Assembly: GCF_002929305.1 (NCBI RefSeq)
Contig: NZ_PJIO01000004.1
Coordinates: 205,963-269,962 of the forward strand
DNA length: 64,000 nt
Reading direction: 5' to 3'
Origin: Arthrobacter sp. GMC3
Lineage (GTDB): Bacteria; Actinomycetota; Actinomycetes; Actinomycetales; Micrococcaceae
Shown here: in pieces, positions 35,761-43,172 of the stretch
Numbering within the stretch: position 1 is the first letter of the stretch
How the letters are laid out: every line of letters starts with the position of its first letter
Program-made: the position numbers and the translations under genes
The notes under the pieces: model-generated
The model's input: only the letters and a program-made list of their open reading frames with translations
Databases searched by the model: none
Told to the model about the DNA's origin: nothing

Positions 35761-36840
35761 ATGAAAGAACTCCGCATTGAGGCCAACGGCAATCTAGGCC
35801 CCATCGATTCCTCCCGCATCCCGCGCTACGCGGGCGCCGCTACCTACGCGCGCCTTCCGCGCCTGGATCAGGTGGCCAAGGCCGATGTCGCCGTCGTCGG
35901 AGTCCCTTTCGACAGTGGCGTTTCCTACCGCCCCGGCGCCCGCTTCGGTGCCAACCATGTACGCGAGGCCTCCCGTCTGCTGCGCCCGTACAACCCGGCC
36001 TGGGACGTCTCCCCGTTTGAGAACTGCCAGGTGGCGGACGCCGGCGACATGGCAGTGAACCCGTTCAACATCAACGAAGCTATTGAGACCATCCAGCAGA
36101 ACGCGCTGGACCTGACGGCCGACGGCGCCAAGCTGCTGACTATCGGTGGCGACCACACCATTGCCCTGCCGCTGCTGCGTGCCGCCGCCGAACGCGCCGG
36201 CGAGCCCGTGGCCATGCTGCACTTTGATGCGCACCTGGACACCTGGGACACCTACTTTGGCACCGAATACACGCACGGCACCCCCTTCCGCCGCGCTGTG
36301 GAGGAAGGCATCCTGGACACCGAGGCCATCTCCCACGTGGGAACCCGCGGCCCGCTGTACGGCAAGAAGGACCTGGACGACGACCACCGCTTCGGCTTCG
36401 GAATCGTCACCGCCGCCGACGTTTACTACCAGGGCGTGCTGGAAACGGTCGCGAAAATCCGCGACCGCATCGGCAACCGCCCGCTCTACATCTCCGTGGA
36501 CATCGACGTCCTTGACCCCGCACACGCCCCCGGCACCGGCACCCCCGAGGCAGGCGGCATCACCAGCCGTGAACTGATCGAAATCATTCGAGGCTTCCGC
36601 GGCATGAACCTGGTGGGCGCTGACATCGTGGAGGTGGCCCCGGCCTACGACCACGCGGAGATCACTGGCATCGCCGCCAGCCACGTTGGCTACGAGTTGG
36701 TGACCCTGATGGCAGACAACTTTGTTGAAGGGGACCGCTTCGGCACCCCCAACGGATACGCCGCTCAGGCTCTTGACGCCGAAGGACGACGCCGGCCGGC
36801 CGGGTTCCGTGCACCTGTCACCGAAGGGGGCTCCAAGTGA
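35761..36840 (+). CDS. speB: Agmatinase/guanidinobutyrase family ureohydrolase
   Basis: 359 residues. Binuclear Mn-dependent hydrolase that releases urea from a guanidino compound. Metal ligands are seen in [18 protein letters not shown] and [22 protein letters not shown]. The substrate loop [13 protein letters not shown] is that of agmatinase and guanidinobutyrase rather than arginase. The last 30 residues ([21 protein letters not shown]) are an extension. The start ATG at 35761 lies after a weak GGACATCC site. It overlaps the next gene by 4 bp (GTGA). Together with the ThDP enzyme, guanidinobutyrase is an attractive alternative to agmatinase. Confidence 0.9.
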   Translation: MKELRIEANGNLGPIDSSRIPRYAGAATYARLPRLDQVAKADVAVVGVPFDSGVSYRPGARFGANHVREASRLLRPYNPAWDVSPFENCQVADAGDMAVNPFNINEAIETIQQNALDLTADGAKLLTIGGDHTIALPLLRAAAERAGEPVAMLHFDAHLDTWDTYFGTEYTHGTPFRRAVEEGILDTEAISHVGTRGPLYGKKDLDDDHRFGFGIVTAADVYYQGVLETVAKIRDRIGNRPLYISVDIDVLDPAHAPGTGTPEAGGITSRELIEIIRGFRGMNLVGADIVEVAPAYDHAEITGIAASHVGYELVTLMADNFVEGDRFGTPNGYAAQALDAEGRRRPAGFRAPVTEGGSK

Positions 36841-38495
36841 CGGGCGTTCAGCGGAACGGTGGCGACCTGGTTGTTGAGACGCTCGCCGCACTCGGCGCCA
36901 AGACAGTTTTTGGCATCCCCGGACAGCACGCGCTGGGGCTCTTTGACGCCCTGAGCCGTTCCCCGTTGCACTTCATTTCTTCCCGCGTGGAGAACAACTC
37001 GGCGTTCTCCGCCGACGGTTACTCCCGCGCCACCGGCGAAGTGGGCGTGCTGTTCCTGTCTACCGGCCCCGGCGCTCTGACGGCGTTGGCCGGATTGCAG
37101 GAAGCCTACGCAACGGGCGTTCCGATGATTGTGGTGGCCAGCCAGATTCCGCTGGAGGGCCTGGGTGCTCGCCGCAAGGGCATGCTGCACCAGCTAGATG
37201 ACCAGAAGGCATCGGCTGCGAACGTCACCAAGAGCCAGCGGCTGATCCAGCACGCCTCGGGTATCCCCTCCGCCATTCAGGACGCGTGGACGGAAGCCGT
37301 TTCCTCCCCGCAGGGCCCTGTCTGGATCGAAGTGCCGCAAAACGTGCTGCTCGATCCCATCTTTGTGCCAGCCGTCGAGGATGCCCTGGCGGACCCCTTT
37401 GACAACCCGCCGCGCGTGGAACTCATCCGCGAGGCCGTGAAGTGGCTTTCCGCCGCCGAACGCCCGGCGATCGTGGCCGGCGGTGGCGTGCGCCGCGGAA
37501 AAGCTCACCAGCAGTTGCTCTCCATCGCGGAGAAGCTCAACGCCCCCGTGGTGTGCACCCCCGGAGGCAATGGCGCGTTCCCGTGGAACCATGAGCTTTC
37601 CCTGCAGTCCTGGGTGGAAGACCGCCACGTGACGGACGTGCTTGAAGACGCCGACGTCCTGGTGGTCATCGGTTCCTCCCTGGGCGAGGTGTCCAGCAAC
37701 TACTTCACCATGGAGCCGCGCGGACGCATCATCCAGATCGACGCCGAACCCCGCGTCCTGGAATCCAACCGCCCGGCGCTGGGCATCCGTGCCGACGCCG
37801 GCCAGGCCCTCAGTGCCCTGGATGAGGCACTGACAGAACCGCACGGCGAAAAAGCGCAGTGGCACGGTGCCACGCCGCAGGCCGTTGTCGCGGAAACACT
37901 TGCCAAGGTGCAGGCACGTCTCGACGGGCAGGACCTTGCGCTGGAGCGCAAGTTCATGGCCGACATTCGTGAAGCAGTCCCGGCGGACATGCAGACCTTC
38001 TGGGACATGACTATTTCCGCCTACTGGGGCTGGAGCTGCTGGGATGCGCGTGAAGGCGAATTCCACTCCGCCCAGGGGGCCGGCGGGCTCGGCTACGGTT
38101 TCCCTGCGGCCATTGGCGGGGCGCTCGGGCTGCAAAGCCAGGGCAAGCCCTCCCGTGTGCTGGCCGTGGCCGGCGACGGCTCCTCCATGTACTCCATCTC
38201 CGAACTGGCCACGGCGAAGCAGCACAACGCCCCCGTCACCTGGCTGATCGTGGACGATGGCGGATACGGCATCCTGCGCGAGTACATGATCGACACCTTC
38301 GGCAAGGCCACCCACACCGAGTTGGCACGGCCCGACTTTGTGAAGCTGGCCGAGGCGTTCGGCGTTCCCGCCCAGCGCGTCAAACCCGAAGATGTCGGGG
38401 ACGCGCTGAAGGCAGGGTTCGCCGCTGACGGGCCCAACGTCGTCGTGGTTGACGTGCTGTTGAAGATGTTCGGCCCCACTCACCTGGACATTTAG
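36837..38495 (+). CDS. Thiamine diphosphate-dependent decarboxylase, AruI/acetolactate synthase-like
   Basis: 552 residues starting at a GTG that overlaps the ureohydrolase stop (GTGA). The three ThDP domains are present: PYR domain ([44 protein letters not shown], with the activating Glu), a central domain ([18 protein letters not shown]), and the PP domain with [33 protein letters not shown]. The usual NN of the ThDP motif reads DD here. It is related to 2-oxo acid decarboxylases and acetolactate synthases; no regulatory subunit gene is near. Coupling to a ureohydrolase suggests 2-ketoarginine decarboxylation (AruI-like); this is inference. Confidence 0.88.
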   Translation: MTGVQRNGGDLVVETLAALGAKTVFGIPGQHALGLFDALSRSPLHFISSRVENNSAFSADGYSRATGEVGVLFLSTGPGALTALAGLQEAYATGVPMIVVASQIPLEGLGARRKGMLHQLDDQKASAANVTKSQRLIQHASGIPSAIQDAWTEAVSSPQGPVWIEVPQNVLLDPIFVPAVEDALADPFDNPPRVELIREAVKWLSAAERPAIVAGGGVRRGKAHQQLLSIAEKLNAPVVCTPGGNGAFPWNHELSLQSWVEDRHVTDVLEDADVLVVIGSSLGEVSSNYFTMEPRGRIIQIDAEPRVLESNRPALGIRADAGQALSALDEALTEPHGEKAQWHGATPQAVVAETLAKVQARLDGQDLALERKFMADIREAVPADMQTFWDMTISAYWGWSCWDAREGEFHSAQGAGGLGYGFPAAIGGALGLQSQGKPSRVLAVAGDGSSMYSISELATAKQHNAPVTWLIVDDGGYGILREYMIDTFGKATHTELARPDFVKLAEAFGVPAQRVKPEDVGDALKAGFAADGPNVVVVDVLLKMFGPTHLDI

Positions 38496-38509
38496 CTCCA
38501 CCCTTTCGC

Positions 38510-38568
38510 CGAACGGGGAGTAGTTGTTGATGTTTCACAAAAACATCAACAACTACTCCCCGTTCGGT
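38510..38568. repeat. 27-bp perfect hairpin with 5-base loop
   Basis: CCGAACGGGGAGTAGTTGTT... (38510-38536) is exactly complementary to 38542-38568 around CACAA. It lies 15 bp after the ThDP enzyme stop. No T-run follows. A long perfect stem like this resembles the hairpins at 54774 and 30232 in design but not in sequence beyond AACGGGGAG. Confidence 0.7.
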
Positions 38569-38605
38569 GTTCAGGACTGGGCGGGTGCCGCAATAGACTG
38601 ATGCC

Positions 38606-39226
38606 ATGGCGATCGTATATGCGGCCGAATTGCGGCCCAGCAAAATGGAACTTCTCGCTCAATGGCTCCCGCAGCAGCTGTGGTTTCACGGTGGTGGATC
38701 GCCGCTGGTACGCCTGGGGTCCTTCCGCTTTGACGACCCTGCCGGTGAAGTGGGCATCGAGACCCAGCTGGTGGGCGCTGGCGACCGGGTGTATCACGTC
38801 CCGTTGACGTATCGCGGGGCGCCGCTAGAGGGTGCGCAGGAATTCTTGGTGGGCACTATGGAGCATTCAGTTCTTGGCCACCGCTGGGTCTACGATGCCA
38901 CCGGGGATCCGGTGTACGTGGCCGAGCTCGCCGCCGCGTTGCTGTCGGGCAAGCCTCAGGCCGCGCAATTCCGGGAATCGGGCGGGAAAATTGAAACCCT
39001 TCCTGAAACGGCTCAGCTGAGCAGCACTGGGATGCCGGAGACGGCCGTCCCCACCTTGGAAATTTCCGCTCCCACCACGGTGGGCGGGATCGTCACCATC
39101 CCCGTGGGTGCACTGGCGCTGTACGTGTTGCGGGAACTGGAGCTGAGTGGAGAAGTGCCGGCGACGACGGCGCTCAGTGTCACGTGGGCTGGGCAAACAA
39201 CGCCGGTTGCTATCGCTAGCCTCTAG
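38606..39226 (+). CDS. Maltokinase N-terminal cap-like domain protein
   Basis: 206 residues. The first about 100 residues (MAIVYAAELRPSKMELLAQWLPQQLWFHGGGSPLVRLGSFRFDDPAGEVGIETQLVGAGDRVYHVPLTYRGAPLEGAQEFLVGTMEHSVLGHRWVYDATGDPVYV) match the cap domain found at the N-terminus of actinobacterial maltokinases and in related stand-alone proteins; the kinase part is missing. No catalytic residues can be assigned. The ATG lies 6 bp after AATAGACTG, a -10-like element, so the transcript is probably leaderless. Confidence 0.7.
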   Translation: MAIVYAAELRPSKMELLAQWLPQQLWFHGGGSPLVRLGSFRFDDPAGEVGIETQLVGAGDRVYHVPLTYRGAPLEGAQEFLVGTMEHSVLGHRWVYDATGDPVYVAELAAALLSGKPQAAQFRESGGKIETLPETAQLSSTGMPETAVPTLEISAPTTVGGIVTIPVGALALYVLRELELSGEVPATTALSVTWAGQTTPVAIASL

Positions 39227-39416
39227 GACGGCGATCATTTTTTCGGTGACGAAGCCATAGGGCAACGCCAAGAACGACGACGGCACCCAGGATCGCTAGA
39301 AGGATCCAGGCCGTTGCGGGGGAGGCGGCCATCGCAACACCATTGGTGTCGTTGCACTCGGTGACCGCTACGGTGCACGAGCTACGAAGGCTTAGCGGGC
39401 TCATGCGCCCAGTCAA
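39216..39416 (-). CDS. Small single-pass membrane protein
   Basis: Up to 66 residues. A polar N-terminus (SLRSSCTVAVTECNDTNGVA with two cysteines) is followed by one membrane helix (TAWILLAILGAVVVLGVALWL) and a basic tail (RHRKNDRRPRG), which suggests N-out topology. The real start could be the ATG four codons downstream. It overlaps the convergent gene by 11 bp. No family is recognised and there is no strong ribosome site, so the call is tentative. Confidence 0.4.
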   Translation of the reverse strand: MTGRMSPLSLRSSCTVAVTECNDTNGVAMAASPATAWILLAILGAVVVLGVALWLRHRKNDRRPRG

Positions 39417-39451
39417 TCAGACCGGACCGATTCGAAACAGGCGCGCCAGAT

Positions 39452-39916
39452 TCAGCTTTTCTTGGGTGCAACCTTGGGTTGTGTCTCGGCGATCATGAAC
39501 ACGTCGATAGCGTCTTCGTGTTCGTGGACGAATCCGTTGCGTTCATATAGACGCCGCGCGGAGCTGCCTTGGAGGACGTTGAGCCGGAATGGCCGGTGAT
39601 CGCGCTGCGCTGTCATGACCTGGTGAAGGACTGCCGCACCCAGTCCTTGTCCTTGGTGCTCGGCAGCTAGGTAGAAGTGTTCAATCCACTGCTCATCGGG
39701 TTCGGGCCGAATCGCGATGACGCCCACTGCGGCGGAGCCAACCTCGATAACAAATGTGTGCTCAGGGTGAAAGCCGTTCAGGAAGCGCTGTCTAACGCGC
39801 ACGGGATCCCAGCGGCCCAGGCGCTCGAGGTCGGGACGCATGACGTCGGCCCGGAGCTCGGCAATCCATGGTGCGTCGGTTGGAAGGCTTTGGCGCAGAG
39901 ACCAGTTGGTAGACAT
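39452..39916 (-). CDS. GNAT family N-acetyltransferase
   Basis: 154 residues. Acetyl-CoA binding core: WIEHFYLAAEHQGQGLGAAVLHQVMTAQRDHRPFRLNVLQGSSARRLYERNGFV, containing the Q-x-x-G-x-G/A loop as HQGQGLGAA and the terminal YERNGF helix. The acceptor cannot be deduced. The ATG at 39916 has no obvious ribosome site. It is divergent from a TetR gene, whose two operators lie about 100-145 bp upstream of this start, so regulation by that repressor is possible. Confidence 0.9.
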   Translation of the reverse strand: MSTNWSLRQSLPTDAPWIAELRADVMRPDLERLGRWDPVRVRQRFLNGFHPEHTFVIEVGSAAVGVIAIRPEPDEQWIEHFYLAAEHQGQGLGAAVLHQVMTAQRDHRPFRLNVLQGSSARRLYERNGFVHEHEDAIDVFMIAETQPKVAPKKS

Positions 39917-40014
39917 GTTGCTATTGAAGCCGAAAATCCCTCAACGATGAAATCGACCAGGATCTCGGCATCCCTCAAAACTCGCCTCCGGGAAAATGGC
40001 ATCTTGTCGCATTC

Positions 40015-40062
40015 TTGAACATGTTCAAAAAGAGTGTTTTACTCATATTTGAACACGTTCAA
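40015..40062. promoter_or_regulatory. Twin perfect TetR operators
   Basis: TTGAACATGTTCAA (40015-40028) and TTGAACACGTTCAA (40049-40062) are both palindromic, with identical TTGAAC/GTTCAA arms and centres 34 bp apart. The second ends 17 bp before the TetR start codon. This is strong evidence for autoregulation of the downstream unit. Confidence 0.8.
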
Positions 40063-40078
40063 ATTATGGGGGTTGGCG

Positions 40079-40729
40079 ATGGATAGCAAAGGCAAGCAAA
40101 CCAAGGAATTGGTGCTGCAAACGGCGCTCGGCATGTTCCGCACCAAGGGCTTCGCGAAGACCACCATGCGGGGCATCGCCGCGGAAGCCGGCGTCTCCCT
40201 GGGCAGCGCCTATTACTACTTTGCGTCCAAAGACGAGCTGGTCCTGGAGTTGTACCGGGAATCGGTGGGGGAGCAGCGGGCGTTAGCGTCCGCAGCCATG
40301 GCAGGCGTCACGGGGCTGGCGGACCGGCTGAAGGCCGCACTTCACTCGGGGATCGACGCACTGACCCCGTACCACCACTTCGGCGGGGCTTTCGTGGGCA
40401 GCGCCTTGCCACCGCAGTCCGCAGTGAATCCTTTTGGTGAGGCCTCAACTCAGGTGCGTGAGGACGCCATCGCCATCTTTGCAGAGGTCGTTGAGGGCGC
40501 CAAGGTTCCCACCTTCCTGCGCGCCCAACTGCCGGAGTTGCTGTGGCTGGGGTACATGGCAGTGGTGCTGTTTTGGGTCTATGACCGTTCCGAAGGCCAG
40601 CGCCGCAGCCGACTGTTGATCGACGGTTCGGCGCCACTGCTGGGAAAGCTGGTCTCCCTTTCGCGTCTGCCGGTGGTCAAGCCCCTGGTGGAGGAAGCGC
40701 TGGCACTCAAGGCCCGGATCCAGTCATGA
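40079..40729 (+). CDS. TetR family transcriptional regulator
   Basis: 216 residues from the ATG at 40079 (GGGGG upstream); the frame runs back to 40034 across an operator. The DNA-binding domain is KELVLQTALGMFRTKGFAKTTMRGIAAEAGVSLGSAYYYFASKDELVLELYRE, with the YYYFxSKDEL end typical of TetR. The ligand domain is TetR_C-like and has KVPTFLRAQLPELLWLGYMAVVLFWVYDRSEGQ, a pattern of regulators that sense lipophilic compounds. It overlaps the downstream epimerase-like gene by 4 bp (ATGA), so the two form an operon. Confidence 0.92.
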   Translation: MDSKGKQTKELVLQTALGMFRTKGFAKTTMRGIAAEAGVSLGSAYYYFASKDELVLELYRESVGEQRALASAAMAGVTGLADRLKAALHSGIDALTPYHHFGGAFVGSALPPQSAVNPFGEASTQVREDAIAIFAEVVEGAKVPTFLRAQLPELLWLGYMAVVLFWVYDRSEGQRRSRLLIDGSAPLLGKLVSLSRLPVVKPLVEEALALKARIQS

Positions 40730-41619
40730 AGACCGCCGTCGTCGCAGGAGCCTCGGGTTTTATCGGCACCTACTTTCGCCGCGAGCTGGCCGACGCCGGC
40801 TGGCGGGTCCGCACAATTGGACGTTCCGGCGACGCCCGCTGGGGTGACACGGAAGCCATGACAAAGCTGTTGGACGGCGCCGACATGCTCGTGAACCTGG
40901 CCGGGAAGTCCGTGTCTTGCCGGTACACCCCGGCAAACAAGTCCGAAATTCTGCGGTCCCGGTTGGACACGACCGCCGAGTTGGGCCGTGCCATCGCCGC
41001 CTGTCAGGTTGCTCCCCACGATTGGTTCAACGCGAGCACCGGCACTATCTACCGTGATGCAAGGGATCGCGCGCAAACGGAGTACGACGGCGAACTTGGC
41101 GCAGGATTCTCAGTGGACGTGGCGCGGGGCTGGGAAGAAGCCCAAGCCGCGGCAGTGACCCCAGCGACGCGGAAGATCCCGTTGCGGATCACCATTGTTA
41201 TGGGCCCCGGCGGAGGGGTCATGCGCCCCTTCGCCAATTTGGCACGGCTTGGACTGGGTGGGCGCATGGGCGGCGGCACACAGAAATACAGCTGGATACA
41301 CGTAGCAGACCTGCTGCGGGCGGTGCTTTTCATCCACGACACCCCCGGTTTTAGTGGACCTGTGAACATTGCCTCCCCAAACCCTGTGGCGAACGCGGAG
41401 CTCATGGCCGAGGTCCGCCGCGCAGTGCGCATCCCCTTCGGTGTGCCAACGCCCGCCTGGCTGCTGGGCATGGGTGCTGTCTTGATTCGCACCGAGACCG
41501 AGCTGGTACTCAAGAGTCGCTGGGTTCTGCCGCAGAAGCTCTCGGATGCCGGTTTCACTTGGAAGTTCCCGCAGCTGCGCGGTGCGCTGGCGGACATTGT
41601 GGCGGCGGACCGTGGCTGA
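40726..41619 (+). CDS. TIGR01777 family epimerase (SDR, DUF1731 C-terminus)
   Basis: 297 residues. N-terminal NAD(P)-binding GASGFIG within MKTAVVAGASGFIGTYF; the conserved LVNLAGKSV, NASTGTIYRD and WEEAQAAAVTPATRKIPLRITIVMGPGGG segments; and a DUF1731 end (PTPAWLLGMGAVLIRTETELVLKSRWVLPQKLSDAGFTWKFPQLRGAL). The usual YxxxK dyad is replaced, as in most YfcH-like proteins, and the reaction is unknown. Start ATG overlaps the TetR gene. A small membrane protein gene follows 3 bp on. Confidence 0.88.
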   Translation: MKTAVVAGASGFIGTYFRRELADAGWRVRTIGRSGDARWGDTEAMTKLLDGADMLVNLAGKSVSCRYTPANKSEILRSRLDTTAELGRAIAACQVAPHDWFNASTGTIYRDARDRAQTEYDGELGAGFSVDVARGWEEAQAAAVTPATRKIPLRITIVMGPGGGVMRPFANLARLGLGGRMGGGTQKYSWIHVADLLRAVLFIHDTPGFSGPVNIASPNPVANAELMAEVRRAVRIPFGVPTPAWLLGMGAVLIRTETELVLKSRWVLPQKLSDAGFTWKFPQLRGALADIVAADRG

Positions 41620-41622
41620 ATT

Positions 41623-41841
41623 GTGATTGCTTGGCCACTTCGTCGCGTCCACTCGCAGTGGCTCCATGTTGGCATACATGGCGTGGTCACTGGGGCTGCC
41701 GTCTGGACGGTCATGACAGCACTCGGGGGATGGGCCGCCGCGGTTCCGGGTCTTCTTTATGGTTGCTTGTTCGCCTTCAGTGCTGCGGTAGGCCGGGCCA
41801 CCGTCATCAAGATGGTGGCCCGGCGCAACGCGGTGCTGTGA
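41623..41841 (+). CDS. Small membrane protein
   Basis: 72 residues from a GTG at 41623, directly after the epimerase-like gene. It has a basic N-terminus (MIAWPLRRVHSQW) and two hydrophobic segments (HGVVTGAAVWTVMTALGGWAA and VPGLLYGCLFAFSAAVGRA), ending in VIKMVARRNAVL. No family recognised. Tight spacing suggests it belongs to the TetR operon. Confidence is limited by the short length and lack of a clear ribosome site. Confidence 0.5.
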   Translation: MIAWPLRRVHSQWLHVGIHGVVTGAAVWTVMTALGGWAAAVPGLLYGCLFAFSAAVGRATVIKMVARRNAVL

Positions 41842-41855
41842 ACGGATCGGCCACC

Positions 41856-42995
41856 TTAGCCGCTGATGGATGCCCGGTGGAAGTCGGTATGCCAGACGTC
41901 CACCACGGTGCCTGACTCGTCGGTGACGAGGTATTCCGGCCAGCGGTCGAATGCCGAACACGGGTGGGAGATGCCGAACTCCACAATGTCTGTCACGGCC
42001 AGTCCTTCTGCCCCCAGCATGACGGCGTGGTGGTCAAAGAGCTTGTGCACATTCCCCGCAGCTTCGGGCTTAAGAACACCAGCGGCCGTGTAGGCGGCAA
42101 GAAAAGGCGGGAGGCCGGCGTCGTACGGCAAATCCCGCTTGCCAGCACCCGCCACCACCAAGCCGTCTTCCGGCGCCGAGACCACCAAGGCCCGGACGGT
42201 CAACGCGGGCGTGAGGCCAGGGATAGGGTTGACGCCTGCGTAGGTCCCATGGTCGTGCGTCGCATAGCAGCCCGAACGGATCACATTGACGGTGCCGGGC
42301 ACGGCGTCGGGTGACGGCATGAACTCAACGACCCGGTCAGGGAATGCGGAGCCGCCCATGGAAAAGATGGGTGCCGTCGTCTCAAAGTGCTCGGCCAGAT
42401 CCACGTAGATGTCGTGCACCAGCTTGCAGTGGTGATCCACGGCGTCCAGGTTGATGGCGTCGCGGGAGTTCGGAGCCACACCCTCATATCCGGCCACACC
42501 CACCAGGCGAAGTCCGGGTGCGGCTGTGATGGCGAGCGCCACCTCGCGCGCCTCAGCTGCGGATCGCACACCTGTCCGCCCGGCCAAGGTGCCAACATCA
42601 ACCAACATTTCCAGGGCCCGGCTGCTGTCCGCAAAGACGGCAGCGGCTACGGCCACACCGGCAGTGGAGTCGGCGAAGATGCGGACTGCCAGTGCTGGAT
42701 CCGCCTCCAGCCAGGCACTGATTCGGCCCAGACCGAAACTGTCCACCACTTGGTTGGCAACCAGAATATTACGGTGGCCCCAGTCGATCAGCGTGCCCAC
42801 CTGGTCTACTGTGGCCACGGTGACTCCGACGGCGCCGGCTGCGATTTGGTGTTCAATGATGGGCGCCGACATGGTGGTTTTGACGTGCGGGGCAAGGACC
42901 ACGTTCTTCTCGCGGCACCAGGCGGCCATGATGCTGATATTGCTCTCAACGGCAGAGGCGTTGAGTCGCAGCTGAGGGTAGGCGGATTCGTTCAC
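41856..42995 (-). CDS. D-threonine aldolase/D-serine dehydratase-like PLP enzyme
   Basis: 379 residues, fold-type III PLP enzyme. The N-terminal barrel begins PQLRLNASAVESNISIMAAWCREKNVVLAPHVKTTMSAPI, with the Schiff-base lysine in APHVKTTM. Later segments are LVDVGTLAGRTGVRS, GVAGYEGVAPNS and SMGGSAFPD. The C-terminal domain carries the zinc site GISHPCSAFDRWPEYLVTDESGTVVDVW, with His and Cys as in D-threonine aldolase and D-serine dehydratase. It would act on a D-3-hydroxy amino acid. The ATG at 42995 follows GAAACAGGAGACC, with AGGAG well placed. Confidence 0.9.
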   Translation of the reverse strand: MNESAYPQLRLNASAVESNISIMAAWCREKNVVLAPHVKTTMSAPIIEHQIAAGAVGVTVATVDQVGTLIDWGHRNILVANQVVDSFGLGRISAWLEADPALAVRIFADSTAGVAVAAAVFADSSRALEMLVDVGTLAGRTGVRSAAEAREVALAITAAPGLRLVGVAGYEGVAPNSRDAINLDAVDHHCKLVHDIYVDLAEHFETTAPIFSMGGSAFPDRVVEFMPSPDAVPGTVNVIRSGCYATHDHGTYAGVNPIPGLTPALTVRALVVSAPEDGLVVAGAGKRDLPYDAGLPPFLAAYTAAGVLKPEAAGNVHKLFDHHAVMLGAEGLAVTDIVEFGISHPCSAFDRWPEYLVTDESGTVVDVWHTDFHRASISG

Positions 42996-43086
42996 CAGGG
43001 TCTCCTGTTTCTGTGCCGCGTGGGCCGGGGTGCCGGTAAGTGCGGGATGCTGGCAAGTCTATCGGCGCAGAAGGACGCGGAAGTTC

Positions 43087-43119
43087 AGCCCTGCGGCCAT
43101 TTTCCATGGCCGCAGGGCT
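43087..43119. repeat. 14-bp perfect hairpin in a divergent promoter region
   Basis: AGCCCTGCGGCCAT (43087-43100), loop TTTCC, then the exact complement (43106-43119). It lies between the starts of two divergent genes (42995 and 43173), which is odd for a terminator, and it could be an operator or a mis-placed mobile hairpin. Confidence 0.5.
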
Positions 43120-43172
43120 TGGAGATCCTGTTCTAGGCGTAGTCCGTGCAAACGGTGGGATAGCTTGGATTT

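Noticed and set aside
35595..35780. Small plus-strand frame of 61 codons in the ureohydrolase leader
   Set aside because: It crosses the candidate operator and promoter and the ureohydrolase start, has no ribosome site and no recognisable product.
41110..41961. Minus-strand open frame of 283 codons over the epimerase-like gene
   Set aside because: The plus-strand TIGR01777 protein has clear motifs; the opposite frame gives no coherent protein.
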